DNA from: Actinomycetota bacterium
Lineage (GTDB): Bacteria; Actinomycetota; Thermoleophilia; Solirubrobacterales; 70-9
DNA length: 15,711 bases
Direction: 5' to 3'
Assembly (NCBI GenBank): GCA_005884985.1
Contig: VAYK01000010.1
Location: forward strand, 1 to 15,711
Positions 1 through 10,209 of this stretch are shown piece after piece. The notes below the pieces were generated by a model. The model worked only from the letters and a program-made list of their open reading frames with translations. It ran no database searches and was not told where the DNA came from. The translations under genes were made by a program, and so were the position numbers. Numbering within the stretch: position 1 is the stretch's first letter; each line of letters begins with the position of its first letter.

Positions 1-1196
1 TACATCGAGATGACGATGAACCCGACCACGCCGCCGACCATGATGATCATCAGCGGCTCGATCAGCGCGGTGAGCGCCCTGATCTTCGCGTCGACCTCGG
101 CCTCGTAGAAGTCGGCGATCTTGCTGAGCATCGTCTCGAGCTGGCCGGATTCCTCCCCTACCGAGACCATGTGCTCCACCATCGGCGGGAAGATGTCGTG
201 CTGGCCGATCGGGTGGGCGATCGTCCCGCCCCGCTTGACGGAGGCGTACACGTCGTCCATCGCCGCCGTGACCACGCTGTTCCCCGACGTCTCGCCGGCG
301 ATCTCGATCGCCTGCAGGATCGGGACGCCCGAGGCGATCATCCCGGAGAAGGTGCGCGACCAGCGCGCCAGCGCGACCTTCTGCACCACGTCGCCGACCC
401 GCGGGATGCGGAGCTTCAGGCGGTCCCACTGGTGACGTCCCCGGTCGGTCTTCTTCCAGCGCAGGAAGCCGTAGGTCCCGACCGCCGTCACCGCGATCAG
501 GAGGTACCACTGGTGGGTGACGAAGTGCGAGACGCCCACCGTGATCTGCGTCATCAACGGCAGGCTGGTGTCCTCGGTCGGGTTGTCGGCGGCGATCTCG
601 TTGAAGATGTTCACGAACACCGGGACGATCACCGCCACCACGACGACCATCACGATCAGCGCCAGGCCGAAGACGACCGCCGGATAGGTCATCGCCGAGC
701 GCACCTGGCGGCGCAGGGCGTCGAGCCGCTCCAACTGGTAGGCGATCCGGTCGAGCGCGTCGTCGAGGCGACCCGAGTCCTCCCCGGCGCGCACTACGGA
801 CCGGTAGAGCGGGTCGAACACCCCGGGCTGGGACTCCATCGCCTCGGCCACCGAGCTTCCCGCCTCGACGTCCTCGCGAACGCCGATGATCGCCTTCTCC
901 AGCATCTCGTCCTCGGTCTGCGCCTCTAGCGTGTAGAGCGAACGCAGCATCGGCATCCCAGAGGAGATCAGGGTCGCGAACTGGCGCGAGAACACGGAGA
1001 GGGCGCGCAGGTTGACGCTCTTGAAGCGCTGGAAGATGCTCTCGAGCTTCATCGCCTCGCGCTTCTCGGAGATGTCGAGGACGATCAGGCCCCGCTGGCG
1101 AAGCTGCTCGGAGACCGCCACCTTCGAGGAGGCCTCCATCTCGCCCCGCGCCGGGACGCCGGCGAGGTCGACCGCGCGAAACGCGAAGGCGCTCAT
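1..1196 (-). CDS. pilC: Type IV pilus inner-membrane platform protein PilC (GspF family), 3' end cut by window edge
   Basis: Inner-membrane platform protein on which the PilB and PilT ATPases act during pilus assembly and retraction. 398 complete codons are visible and no stop is reached. The family normally ends about 10-15 residues after the last visible stretch (FIVISM), so only the extreme C-terminus is missing. The two GspF repeats are clear: VFSRQFATLISSG near residues 68-80 with GEDSGRL at 138-144, and RWSRTFSGMIASG near 278-290 with GEESGQL at 347-353. Hydrophobic segments lie near residues 172-196, 230-245 and 380-398, as expected for the family. The ATG at 1196 follows a G-rich stretch and lies 19 nt after the pilT stop, so the two are probably co-transcribed. 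The family assignment is secure; the exact start is likely but not proven. Confidence 0.95.
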   Translation of the reverse strand, partial: MSAFAFRAVDLAGVPARGEMEASSKVAVSEQLRQRGLIVLDISEKREAMKLESIFQRFKSVNLRALSVFSRQFATLISSGMPMLRSLYTLEAQTEDEMLEKAIIGVREDVEAGSSVAEAMESQPGVFDPLYRSVVRAGEDSGRLDDALDRIAYQLERLDALRRQVRSAMTYPAVVFGLALIVMVVVVAVIVPVFVNIFNEIAADNPTEDTSLPLMTQITVGVSHFVTHQWYLLIAVTAVGTYGFLRWKKTDRGRHQWDRLKLRIPRVGDVVQKVALARWSRTFSGMIASGVPILQAIEIAGETSGNSVVTAAMDDVYASVKRGGTIAHPIGQHDIFPPMVEHMVSVGEESGQLETMLSKIADFYEAEVDAKIRALTALIEPLMIIMVGGVVGFIVISM

Positions 1197-1215
1197 CCCC
1201 CGCCCATCCCCTTCA

Positions 1216-2313
1216 TCATGCGGCGGCCACCGGCACCCGGGTCACGGGGGCGCCGCCGAGCAGTCGCTTCAGCTCCTCCGGGACGGAGGCGCGCTGCTCG
1301 GCGAGGGAGCGCGTGATCTTGCCCATCCGCACCAGCTCGGCGAGGTGGGCGTCCATGGTCTGCATCCCGATCGCGCCCGAGGTCTGAAGCGCGGAGTAGA
1401 TCTGGTGCGTCTTGCCCTCGCGGATCAGGTTGCGGATCGCGGGCGTGGGCACCAGCACCTCGCAGGCGACAATCCGGGCCGAGCCGTCGGCCGTCGGCAC
1501 GAGCTGCTGGGTGACGATCCCCTGAAGCGCGATCGAGAGCTGCATCCGGACCTGCTGCTGCTGGTGCGGCGGGAAGACGTCGATGATCCGGTCCACAGTC
1601 TGCGCCGTCGACTGGGTGTGGAGGGTGGCAAACACCAGGTGGCCGGTCTCGGCCGCGGTCAGCGCCGTCGAGATCGTCTCCAGGTCGCGCATCTCGCCCA
1701 CCAGGATCACGTCGGGGTCCTCGCGCAGCGCCGCCTTCAGGGCGATCGCGAAGTCGTGTGCGTCGGCGCCGATCTCGCGCTGGTTGACGATGCACTTCTT
1801 GTGCTGATGGAGGAACTCGATCGGGTCCTCGATCGTCAGGATGTGCTCCTCGCGCTCCTCGTTGATCAGGTCCACCATCGAGGCCAGGCTGGTCGACTTG
1901 CCGGAGCCCGTGGGCCCGGTAAGCAGGACGAAACCGCGCCGCTTGCGCGTGAACTCCTCGAGCACCAGCGGCAGGCCCAGCGACTGGAGGCTGAGGATCT
2001 CGCTGGGGATGAGGCGGAAGGCGGCCGAGATCGCGCCGCGCTGAAAGAAGCAGTTGACGCGGAAGCGCGCCACCCCGGGGATCGCATAGGCGAAGTCGAG
2101 CTGCTGCTGGTTCTCGAACTTCTTGCGCTGGGAGTCGTTGAGGATCGAGTAGACGATCTCCCGCGTCTCCTGCGGGCTGAGCGGCGGATAGTCATCCATG
2201 GGGACGATCCGCCCGCGCACGCGGACGGCGGGCGGGAATCCCGGCGTCAGATGGACATCCGAGGCCCGCACCTCGACCATCTTGGTGAGCACCGCAGCGA
2301 AATCCAGACTCAT
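1216..2313 (-). CDS. pilT: Type IV pilus retraction ATPase PilT
   Basis: Hexameric cytoplasmic ATPase that powers pilus retraction and twitching. The 365 aa are close to the usual PilT length of about 345-370. Visible motifs in order: an N-terminal PilT fold opening with ASDVHL (residues 18-23), Walker A GPTGSGKS (133-140), Asp box IEDPIE (161-166), Walker B ILVGEMRD (203-210), His box TGHLVFATLHT (223-233), and the PilT-specific AIRNLIREGK (292-301), which separates it from PilB/GspE. There is no C-terminal Cys4 zinc motif, also as in PilT. The ATG at 2313 is preceded by AGGGGG only 2 nt upstream. pilC follows 19 nt downstream. The gene is separated from pilB by a 4.2-kb insert with three other genes. 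Confidence 0.96.
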   Translation of the reverse strand: MSLDFAAVLTKMVEVRASDVHLTPGFPPAVRVRGRIVPMDDYPPLSPQETREIVYSILNDSQRKKFENQQQLDFAYAIPGVARFRVNCFFQRGAISAAFRLIPSEILSLQSLGLPLVLEEFTRKRRGFVLLTGPTGSGKSTSLASMVDLINEEREEHILTIEDPIEFLHQHKKCIVNQREIGADAHDFAIALKAALREDPDVILVGEMRDLETISTALTAAETGHLVFATLHTQSTAQTVDRIIDVFPPHQQQQVRMQLSIALQGIVTQQLVPTADGSARIVACEVLVPTPAIRNLIREGKTHQIYSALQTSGAIGMQTMDAHLAELVRMGKITRSLAEQRASVPEELKRLLGGAPVTRVPVAAA

Positions 2314-2411
2314 CGCCCCCTAGATCGTCGGACGCGCACTCATGCTTTAGTCATGGACCGCGACGCGGACGCGGGGTTAGCTCCCGAGCCGCCCGGTCCC
2401 GCCAACGCCTT

Positions 2412-3836
2412 TCAGCAGGACAGGCGGTTGACCGAGCGGCGAGGCAACGACAGGGGCCCCTGGCTCTCGACCGCCCGGTGGCTGATCTCCCCGGCGTGAC
2501 CCGTGATCCGCGCGGCCGGTGGCGCCCACACCGAGTCCAGGGTCCCGTCGCACGCTGGCCCGCTGGCCAGCCGCACACGACGCTGGTGCCCGGTGAGGTT
2601 GAGCAAGAGCGCCCCCCGGCCCTGGAGCGCCACCGCCCGCACGGCCGCGAGTCGGGTGCCGGGAATGCGCGGGGAGTCGCGCACGGCGAGCTGGCGCACC
2701 CGTGCGCCGCCCGATAGCAGCGGGTAGAGCTCGCCGAGCGCCCTCCCCACCGCGGTGGGCGCGAAGGGCACGGTGCTCGGCGTGTCACCGAACGCCTCCG
2801 CGTTGGCAAACAGAGCAGCGAATGGATTGCCGAAGATCAGCGCCTGGAGGTCCTCCTGACGCACCCGGCGCTCGCCGAGCAGCCCGAGCAGATACTCGGC
2901 GTCCGAGAGGCCGTTCGCCCATGTCCCGCGCAGCGAGGATTTGTGCGAGATGTTCCACTCGGTCACCCAGGCCACGACCCCATTCGGCAGTTGGCGAAGC
3001 CCTCCGTAGCGAAGCAGGGAGAGTCGGCGAAGCGGTGCGGCAAGGACCTTCGAAAGCCTGGCGCGGGTCAGACGTCCTGGCGGTGTCTTCCAGTAGGGGT
3101 GAAAGGTGATTGCGTCCTCCCCGCGAAGCGTGCTGAGCACCCCGCGGTCCCAGCGCCCGCGCCGGGTGCGAGAGGGCCACGAAGGCGAGCCGCCGAATCC
3201 CACCGCCGCGACCCTGGCGTGCGGGAACTGGCCCTTGATCGCGCGAATCCAGCGGGTGGCCTTGCGCCCGTAGGCCTTCGGGGTGGGAACGGCCCGGTCG
3301 ATGAGCGGCGCATGGAAATAGAGCTCGTTGCCGAGCTCGATCCGGCGGATCGGCATGCCGAGATCCCGAGCGGCGCGCAGCATGGCCAGCTGGTCGGAGA
3401 GGCTCGAGCTCACGAGGTTGAGGTCGAAGACCGGATCCGCGTTGGCCTCACGAATCAAATCCGCCCAGTCGGAGAGGTAGACGGGCGTCATCTGGCGGCT
3501 CGCGGCCCGGAAGGCGGGCGGAACACCGGCCTTGTCGAAGAACTTGCCCGTCCGCCAGTTCCAGTAGTTGGCGGTGGTGCCGCCGAAGACTCGGAGGGCG
3601 CCCGGGGCCAGCCCGGCAGCCGCCTGCCGAAGCTCCGGGGTGAGTGCTTGCCAGGAGTTCTTGCGAAAGGGCGCGTTGAATCCGGCGAACGCCGACGGGA
3701 TCGCGTGATAGCGCGTGGCGGCCCGAGCGGTGAGCGGTGTCGCGCCGGTGGTGGCCCCTCCACCCCGTGACGTGTAGGCGCCGCCCAGAAGCACGATCGC
3801 GATCAGGACGACGATCAGCGGACGAGATCGGGTCAT
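2412..3836 (-). CDS. Putative exported glycoside hydrolase, clan GH-A-like TIM barrel
   Basis: 474 aa with an N-terminal basic patch and hydrophobic stretch (residues 6-20), fitting a signal peptide or membrane anchor. The body resembles retaining clan-A glycosidases of the arabinofuranosidase/heparanase kind. An Asn-Glu pair at 170-171 in IELGNELY would hold the acid/base. A Glu at 293 in VTEWN would be the nucleophile, 122 residues later. FHPYW at 245-249 fits a substrate-pocket strand. A C-terminal segment from about residue 380 looks like the small beta domain that often follows the barrel. The substrate cannot be read from the sequence, and an inactive relative is possible. The start at 3836 has no obvious Shine-Dalgarno sequence. 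The gene is divergent from metB (91-nt gap with no convincing promoter) and lies 98 nt before pilT. Confidence 0.6.
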   Translation of the reverse strand: MTRSRPLIVVLIAIVLLGGAYTSRGGGATTGATPLTARAATRYHAIPSAFAGFNAPFRKNSWQALTPELRQAAAGLAPGALRVFGGTTANYWNWRTGKFFDKAGVPPAFRAASRQMTPVYLSDWADLIREANADPVFDLNLVSSSLSDQLAMLRAARDLGMPIRRIELGNELYFHAPLIDRAVPTPKAYGRKATRWIRAIKGQFPHARVAAVGFGGSPSWPSRTRRGRWDRGVLSTLRGEDAITFHPYWKTPPGRLTRARLSKVLAAPLRRLSLLRYGGLRQLPNGVVAWVTEWNISHKSSLRGTWANGLSDAEYLLGLLGERRVRQEDLQALIFGNPFAALFANAEAFGDTPSTVPFAPTAVGRALGELYPLLSGGARVRQLAVRDSPRIPGTRLAAVRAVALQGRGALLLNLTGHQRRVRLASGPACDGTLDSVWAPPAARITGHAGEISHRAVESQGPLSLPRRSVNRLSC

Positions 3837-3927
3837 CGGGTAATCGGGAAGCCTACGGCGAGAGACGGGTGGCGCGGGAAGGTAGCCTCCCTGCCGGTTC
3901 CGCGCGGGCGTCCGCTAAGACCAGCCG

Positions 3928-5079
3928 ATGACCGACTCGCCACGATTCGAGACAGCCGCCATCCACGCCGGCCAGGACCCGGACCCGGCGACCGGCGCTG
4001 CGGTCGGCCCGATCTATCAGACCTCGACCTACGTCCAGGAGGGCGTCGGCCGGCACCGCGGCTACGAGTACTCCCGCAGCGACAACCCGACCCGAAGGGC
4101 TTTGGAGGCCTGCCTGGCCGCGCTCGAGGAAGCTCGCCACTGCGTCGCCTTCGGCTCCGGGATGGCCGCGATCGCCACCCTGGCGATGACCGTGCGCTTC
4201 GGCGACCGCGTCGTGATCCCCGACGACGTGTACGGCGGCACCTACCGGCTGTTCGACCAGGTCATGGGGTCCCTCGGGCTCCGGTACGACACGGTCGACA
4301 TGACCGACCTGGCGGCGGTGAAGCAAACGCTTGGGGACGAGACGGCGCTGGTGCTGGTCGAGTCGCCCACCAACCCGCGGCTCAGGATCCTCGACCTGCG
4401 GGCGCTCGCGGAGCTGGCGCATGCGGCCGGCGCGCGGTTCGTGGTGGACAACACCTTCGCCACCCCCTACCTCCAACGTCCGCTGCGCCTCGGCGCGGAC
4501 GCCGTCGTCTACTCGGCGACCAAGTACCTGGGCGGCCACTCCGACCTCGTGATGGGGGCCGTGACGCTCGATGACGACGAGCTGGCCGAGCGGCTTCGCC
4601 TGCTGCAGAACTCGGCCGGAGCGGTGCCGGGCCCGTTCGACTCCTGGCTGGTGCTTCGGGGGCTCAAGACCCTCGCAGTGCGGATGAGGCAGCACTGCGC
4701 CAACGCTGAGCGGATCGCAGCCTTCCTGCGAGAGCAACCCGCCGTCGGCCGCGTCCACTACCCCGGGCTCGAGGACTTCCCCGGCCACCCGCTCGCTCGC
4801 GGCCAGATGGACGCTGCGGGCGCCCCGCTTTACGGTGGAATGGTCTCGTTCGAGACCGAGTCCGAGGAGCGGGCGCTCCGCGTTTGCGAGAGCACCCGCG
4901 TCTTCTTGCTCGGCGAGTCGCTCGGCGGCGTGGAGTCGCTGATCGAGCACCCGGCGCGCATGACCCACGCCTCGCTGGAGGGATCGGGGATCGAGGTCCC
5001 CGCGACCCTGGTCCGGCTCTCGGTCGGGATCGAGCACCCCGACGACCTGATTGCCGATCTCGGGCAAGCTCTCGGCTGA
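3928..5079 (+). CDS. metB: Cystathionine gamma-synthase / gamma-lyase family PLP enzyme
   Basis: Cytosolic Cys/Met-metabolism PLP enzyme that makes cystathionine from an activated homoserine or cleaves it to cysteine. The 383 aa are the normal family length. Visible features: the N-terminal ETAAIHAGQ start typical of the family, YEYSRSDNPT (46-55), DDVYGGTYRLF (99-109) with the PLP-stacking Tyr102, VDNTFATPYLQRPL (173-186), the Schiff-base Lys199 in SATKYLGGHSD, and SLGGVESLIEHP (331-342), where Glu336 falls at the position linked to gamma-lyase/synthase specificity. Motifs alone do not separate synthase (metB) from lyase. The convergent cbs neighbour favours a reverse-transsulfuration role, but many actinomycete enzymes are bifunctional. 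It is the only plus-strand gene in the window. Confidence 0.9.
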   Translation: MTDSPRFETAAIHAGQDPDPATGAAVGPIYQTSTYVQEGVGRHRGYEYSRSDNPTRRALEACLAALEEARHCVAFGSGMAAIATLAMTVRFGDRVVIPDDVYGGTYRLFDQVMGSLGLRYDTVDMTDLAAVKQTLGDETALVLVESPTNPRLRILDLRALAELAHAAGARFVVDNTFATPYLQRPLRLGADAVVYSATKYLGGHSDLVMGAVTLDDDELAERLRLLQNSAGAVPGPFDSWLVLRGLKTLAVRMRQHCANAERIAAFLREQPAVGRVHYPGLEDFPGHPLARGQMDAAGAPLYGGMVSFETESEERALRVCESTRVFLLGESLGGVESLIEHPARMTHASLEGSGIEVPATLVRLSVGIEHPDDLIADLGQALG

Positions 5080-5090
5080 GCGCATTCAGC
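5075..5090. terminator. Small inverted repeat spanning both convergent stop codons
   Basis: GCTGA and TCAGC (5 bp, 6-nt loop) flank the 6 nt between the metB and cbs stop codons, so both stops lie in the arms. It could act as a weak bidirectional terminator. The stem is short and there is no T tract, so this is only suggestive. Confidence 0.25.
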
Positions 5091-6507
5091 GCGCGCTGTG
5101 GGCGAGGAACTCGAGCAGGTCGGCCCTGGTCAGCACTCCCACCGGTCGCGAGCCGTCGGCAACGATCACGGCCTCGGCGCCCCGGGAGAGGTCCTCGAAC
5201 ATCTCCTCCACCCCCGAGGCTCGCTGAACCACCGGCAGGGGCGGGCCCATGACCTCGGCCACGTCGCGCTCGACCGCGTCGCCATCGCGAAAGACTCGAT
5301 CGAGCAGCCTTCGCTCGTTGATCGAGCCGACGATCTCGGAGAGGTCCTGGGGGTCCTCGGAGCGGGACACCGGCGCTTGGGAGACCCCGTACTGCTCCAG
5401 GATGTCGATCGCTCTGCCCACCTTCTCGTGGGTCGGGATCACGATCAGCTCGGGCACGTCCAGGCCATAGCGCCGCTTCGCCGCTTGGACCTCGCCGATC
5501 CTGGCCCGCGTGCCCGGGCGCTCCAGGAAGCCGTACTCGAGCATCCAGGAGTCGTTGTAGACCTTCGACAGATATGAGCGTCCCGAGTCAGGGAGGATGA
5601 CGACGACTACCTGTTGGGCGTCCAGCTCCCGGGCGACCTCGAGCGCGGCGTGCACCGCGGTGCCCGCCGAGCCGCCAATCAGCAGGCCCTCCTGGCGGGT
5701 GACCTGGCGCGCGCACAGGAACGAGTCGCGGTCTGACACGGTCACCCACCGGTCCACCAGCTCGCGATCGACCGTTTCCGGCCAAAAGTCCTCCCCGATC
5801 CCCTCGACCAGGTAGGGACGTGCCTCGCCGCCCGTGTAGAGCGACCCCTCAGGATCGGCGCCCACCACGACCACCTCCGGGTTGTGCTCCTTGAGGTAGC
5901 GGCCGGTGCCCGAGATCGTGCCCCCGGTGCCGACCCCCGCCACGAAGTGGGTGATCCGCCCCCCGGTCTGCTCCCAGATCTCCGGCCCGGTGGTCAGGTA
6001 GTGGGCGGTCGGGTTCTCCCGATTGAAGTACTGGTTGGGCTGGAAGGCGCCCGGGATTTCCTCCGTGAGGCGGTCCGCTACCCGGTAGTAGGACTCGGGC
6101 GAGTCCGGCGGCACCGCCGTCGGGGTGACCACGACCTCCGCCCCGTAGGCGCGCAGCAGCGAGATCTTCTCCCGGCTCATCTTGTCGGGCATCGTGAAGA
6201 TGCACCGGTAGCCCTTGATCGCCGCAGCGATGGCCAGCCCCACGCCGGTGTTCCCCGAGGTCGGCTCGACGATCGTGCCACCCGGCCGCAGAAGGCCCTC
6301 TCGCTCGGCCGCCTCGATCATCCGCAGTCCGATCCGGTCCTTGACCGAGCCGCCTGGATTGAGCATCTCCAGCTTGCCCAGCAGGGTGCACTCCACCTCG
6401 CGGCCGATCCTCTCCAGCCGCAACAGCGGCGTCCGCCCGACCAGATCGAGCAGCGAATCCGCCGCGTCTATCTCGGCCCTGCGTTGGAGGCCGGTCTGCG
6501 AATCCAT
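5086..6507 (-). CDS. cbs: Cystathionine beta-synthase with C-terminal CBS-domain pair
   Basis: PLP enzyme condensing serine (or an activated serine) with homocysteine to cystathionine, the first step of reverse transsulfuration. 473 aa. The catalytic fold II domain spans about residues 15-335: PLP Lys56 in GGSVKDR, SGNTG (84-88), phosphate-binding GTGGT (193-197), and SGRSYLSKVYND (308-319), which is characteristic of CBS rather than CysK. Two CBS (Bateman) modules follow at about 355-405 and 415-470; in relatives these regulate activity by binding adenosyl ligands. The ATG at 6507 has GGAG only 2 nt upstream; the next Met (48) would remove conserved residues. It begins 52 nt after pilB and may be read from the pilus operon. 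It converges with metB. Confidence 0.95.
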   Translation of the reverse strand: MDSQTGLQRRAEIDAADSLLDLVGRTPLLRLERIGREVECTLLGKLEMLNPGGSVKDRIGLRMIEAAEREGLLRPGGTIVEPTSGNTGVGLAIAAAIKGYRCIFTMPDKMSREKISLLRAYGAEVVVTPTAVPPDSPESYYRVADRLTEEIPGAFQPNQYFNRENPTAHYLTTGPEIWEQTGGRITHFVAGVGTGGTISGTGRYLKEHNPEVVVVGADPEGSLYTGGEARPYLVEGIGEDFWPETVDRELVDRWVTVSDRDSFLCARQVTRQEGLLIGGSAGTAVHAALEVARELDAQQVVVVILPDSGRSYLSKVYNDSWMLEYGFLERPGTRARIGEVQAAKRRYGLDVPELIVIPTHEKVGRAIDILEQYGVSQAPVSRSEDPQDLSEIVGSINERRLLDRVFRDGDAVERDVAEVMGPPLPVVQRASGVEEMFEDLSRGAEAVIVADGSRPVGVLTRADLLEFLAHSAR

Positions 6508-6559
6508 CGCTCCAGGTGAGGTTACCTTCGACCGACTCGCTGCCGACGCTTGGGGCGAC

Positions 6560-8329
<1,770 letters not shown>

Positions 8330-9149
8330 GTGGCTGTGGCGGCCCGCCTCATCACGTCGATCGGGGGTTCTAGCCCCGTCCAGATGCGAAGCGACGCGGC
8401 TCCCTGGCGAACCAGCACCTCGATCCCGTCGATGACCGTTGCGCCGTGCGCTCTCGCCGCCCTGGCGAGCTCCGTCTCGGCGGTCCCGTAGGCGAGGTCC
8501 ACCAATTGATGTATCTCGTTCAACGAATCGGCACGGAGCGGCAGGCTCTTGAGGTCTGCAGCACTTCCACGTGACGTGCCCATGCCCACGGTCGTGGCGT
8601 TGACGACCAGATCGAAGCTCGCTGCCCCCTGCCCGTCGCCCGGGGGGTCAGGCGTTGCAACCGAGGCGCCCAATTCGGCGGCCAGTCGCTCGGCACGCTC
8701 GGGGGTGCGGTTCCAGATCGATACGTCGGCGCCCTGCGTGACCAGGGCCCAGACCACGGCGCGCGCCGAGCCGCCGGCGCCGAGCACCAGGGCGCGCTTG
8801 CCAGCCGGCGGTGCCGGGAGCGAGTCCAGGAAGCCCGTTGCGTCCGTGTTCTCGGCCGCGATCCGCCCGCCGGGGAAGCTGAGCGTGTTGGCGGCGCCGA
8901 TGGCCCGCGCCGCCTCGGAGGCCTCGCCGGCCAGCCCGAGCGCCGCGACCTTGTGCGGAACGGTGACGTTGGCGCCCACGAAGCCCCCAGCCGCCAATCC
9001 GCGCACGCGCGCCTCGAAGTCCGCGGGGGCAACCTCGATCGCCTCGTAGGACCACTCGGCGGCAAGTCCGAGCTCGGCCAGCGCCGCAGCCTGCATCGCC
9101 GGCGAGCGCGAGTGCGAGATCGGCTGGCCGAGGACGGCGAGCCGGGGCA

Positions 9150-10209
9150 TCAGCCCGCGCAGCGTGCAGGGGTCGGCGCGTTACCCCCGTTCGCGGCGCG
9201 GGCCCGGTCGTAGGCTGCCTTGGCCCGATTGAACTGGGCGTCGGTGGTGGCGAAGGTGTGCTCGCCGCAGGTGTTGGGCTTGACCTCGTAGTACAGATAC
9301 GGCACCTGCGCCGGGTGGGCCGCCGCCTGGATCGAGGCGAGGCCGGGATTGCCGATCGGTCCCTGCGGGAGCCCCGAGTTCGTGTAGGTGTTGTAGGGAG
9401 AGTTCACCTGGAGCTCGGACGGGCTGATGGGCTTCGTGAAGTTACCGGTCGCGTAACGGATCGTTGCGTCGATCTGGAGCGGCATCCCGCCGTGGAGGCG
9501 GTTGTAGATCACGGCCGCGACCAGCTTTCGCTCCTTCGGCACCTGCACCTCGCGCTCGATCATCGAGCCGATGATCAGCACGTCGTAGGTGGTCAGGTTC
9601 TTGGAGCGCGCGTAGCCCATGTTCACCTGCGCAATGTTCTGCTTGAAAGCGGCCAGGGAACAGGAAGCCCTCGAGGGTCTGCGGGCTCTGCGCCCCGTAC
9701 TTGGCGGGGTCGAAGCGCCTGAAGCTCTGGCTCGCCTTCAGATAGTCCCCGCGCAGGCCGGCCTTGGTGGCGATGGCGGCGACCTCGCGCCGGTCGTATC
9801 CCTCGGGGATCGTGATCGTCTGCGCCGGTTTGGCCTGGGTCGCGACCGTGGCCCCGCCGCCGCTCGAGCTGTGGCGGATCGCCACCCCGATCAGGACGAC
9901 GACCGCGACCGCCGCCGCCAGGGCGCCCACGGCATACAGCCGCCGGCGCCAGTAGACGTCCTTTGGCGAGCGCGGTGGGCGGGGCGGCGGAGGCGGCGGT
10001 GGCGATGACCCCGATGGCGGTGGAGCCGGCGGCGGGGCATCCCCCGCGAGCAAGCCTTTGACGCGATCGCCGACCGCAGCCCGGCTCTGGCGGCGCGGCA
10101 CGCCGCCCTCGCGCCTGCGGGTCTCGCGCTCGGCTCGACGCCGCTCGCGCTCGCGGGCGCTCTCGAGCTCGTAGATATGACTCGAGCAGGTGCGCCGCCG
10201 CGAGCGCAT
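9150..10209 (-). pseudogene. mltG: Endolytic murein transglycosylase MltG, internal deletion and frameshift
   Basis: MltG (YceG family) is a membrane-anchored enzyme that cuts nascent peptidoglycan strands. The coding signal lies in two frames. The 5' part (10209 to about 9655, 185 codons) has an Arg/Glu-rich cytoplasmic start, a Pro-rich stretch (59-81), one membrane helix (about 92-112), a LysM-like part (ITIPEGYDRREVAAIA) and the family signature TLEGFLFP. The 3' part (about 9656-9150) starts LAAFKQNIAQ and carries the catalytic Glu in SMIEREV, then VIYNRL and PLQIDATIRYA. About 17-20 residues normally lying between the parts (the TY...lv..ql segment) are absent and the frame shifts, so a plain ribosomal slip cannot restore the protein. 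The start is uncertain: ATG 10209 lies inside the ruvX domain, and GTG at 10101 is the next in-frame option. Assembly error is possible. Confidence 0.75.

Noticed and set aside
1012..2499. Long plus-strand open frame opposite pilT (495 codons)
   Set aside because: Its product is Arg/His/Asp/Leu-rich with no domain and lies antisense to a fully motif-supported gene; typical of GC-rich antisense frames.
3837..3927. Divergent promoter between the glycosidase gene and metB
   Set aside because: A promoter must lie here by layout, but no -35/-10 pair with proper spacing could be supported on either strand.
3853..5085. Minus-strand open frame opposite metB (410 codons)
   Set aside because: metB on the plus strand carries all PLP-enzyme motifs; the opposite frame has none.
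9640..9670. Programmed ribosomal frameshift in mltG
   Set aside because: No slippery heptamer is seen, and a block of conserved residues is missing at the junction, which a frameshift would not restore.
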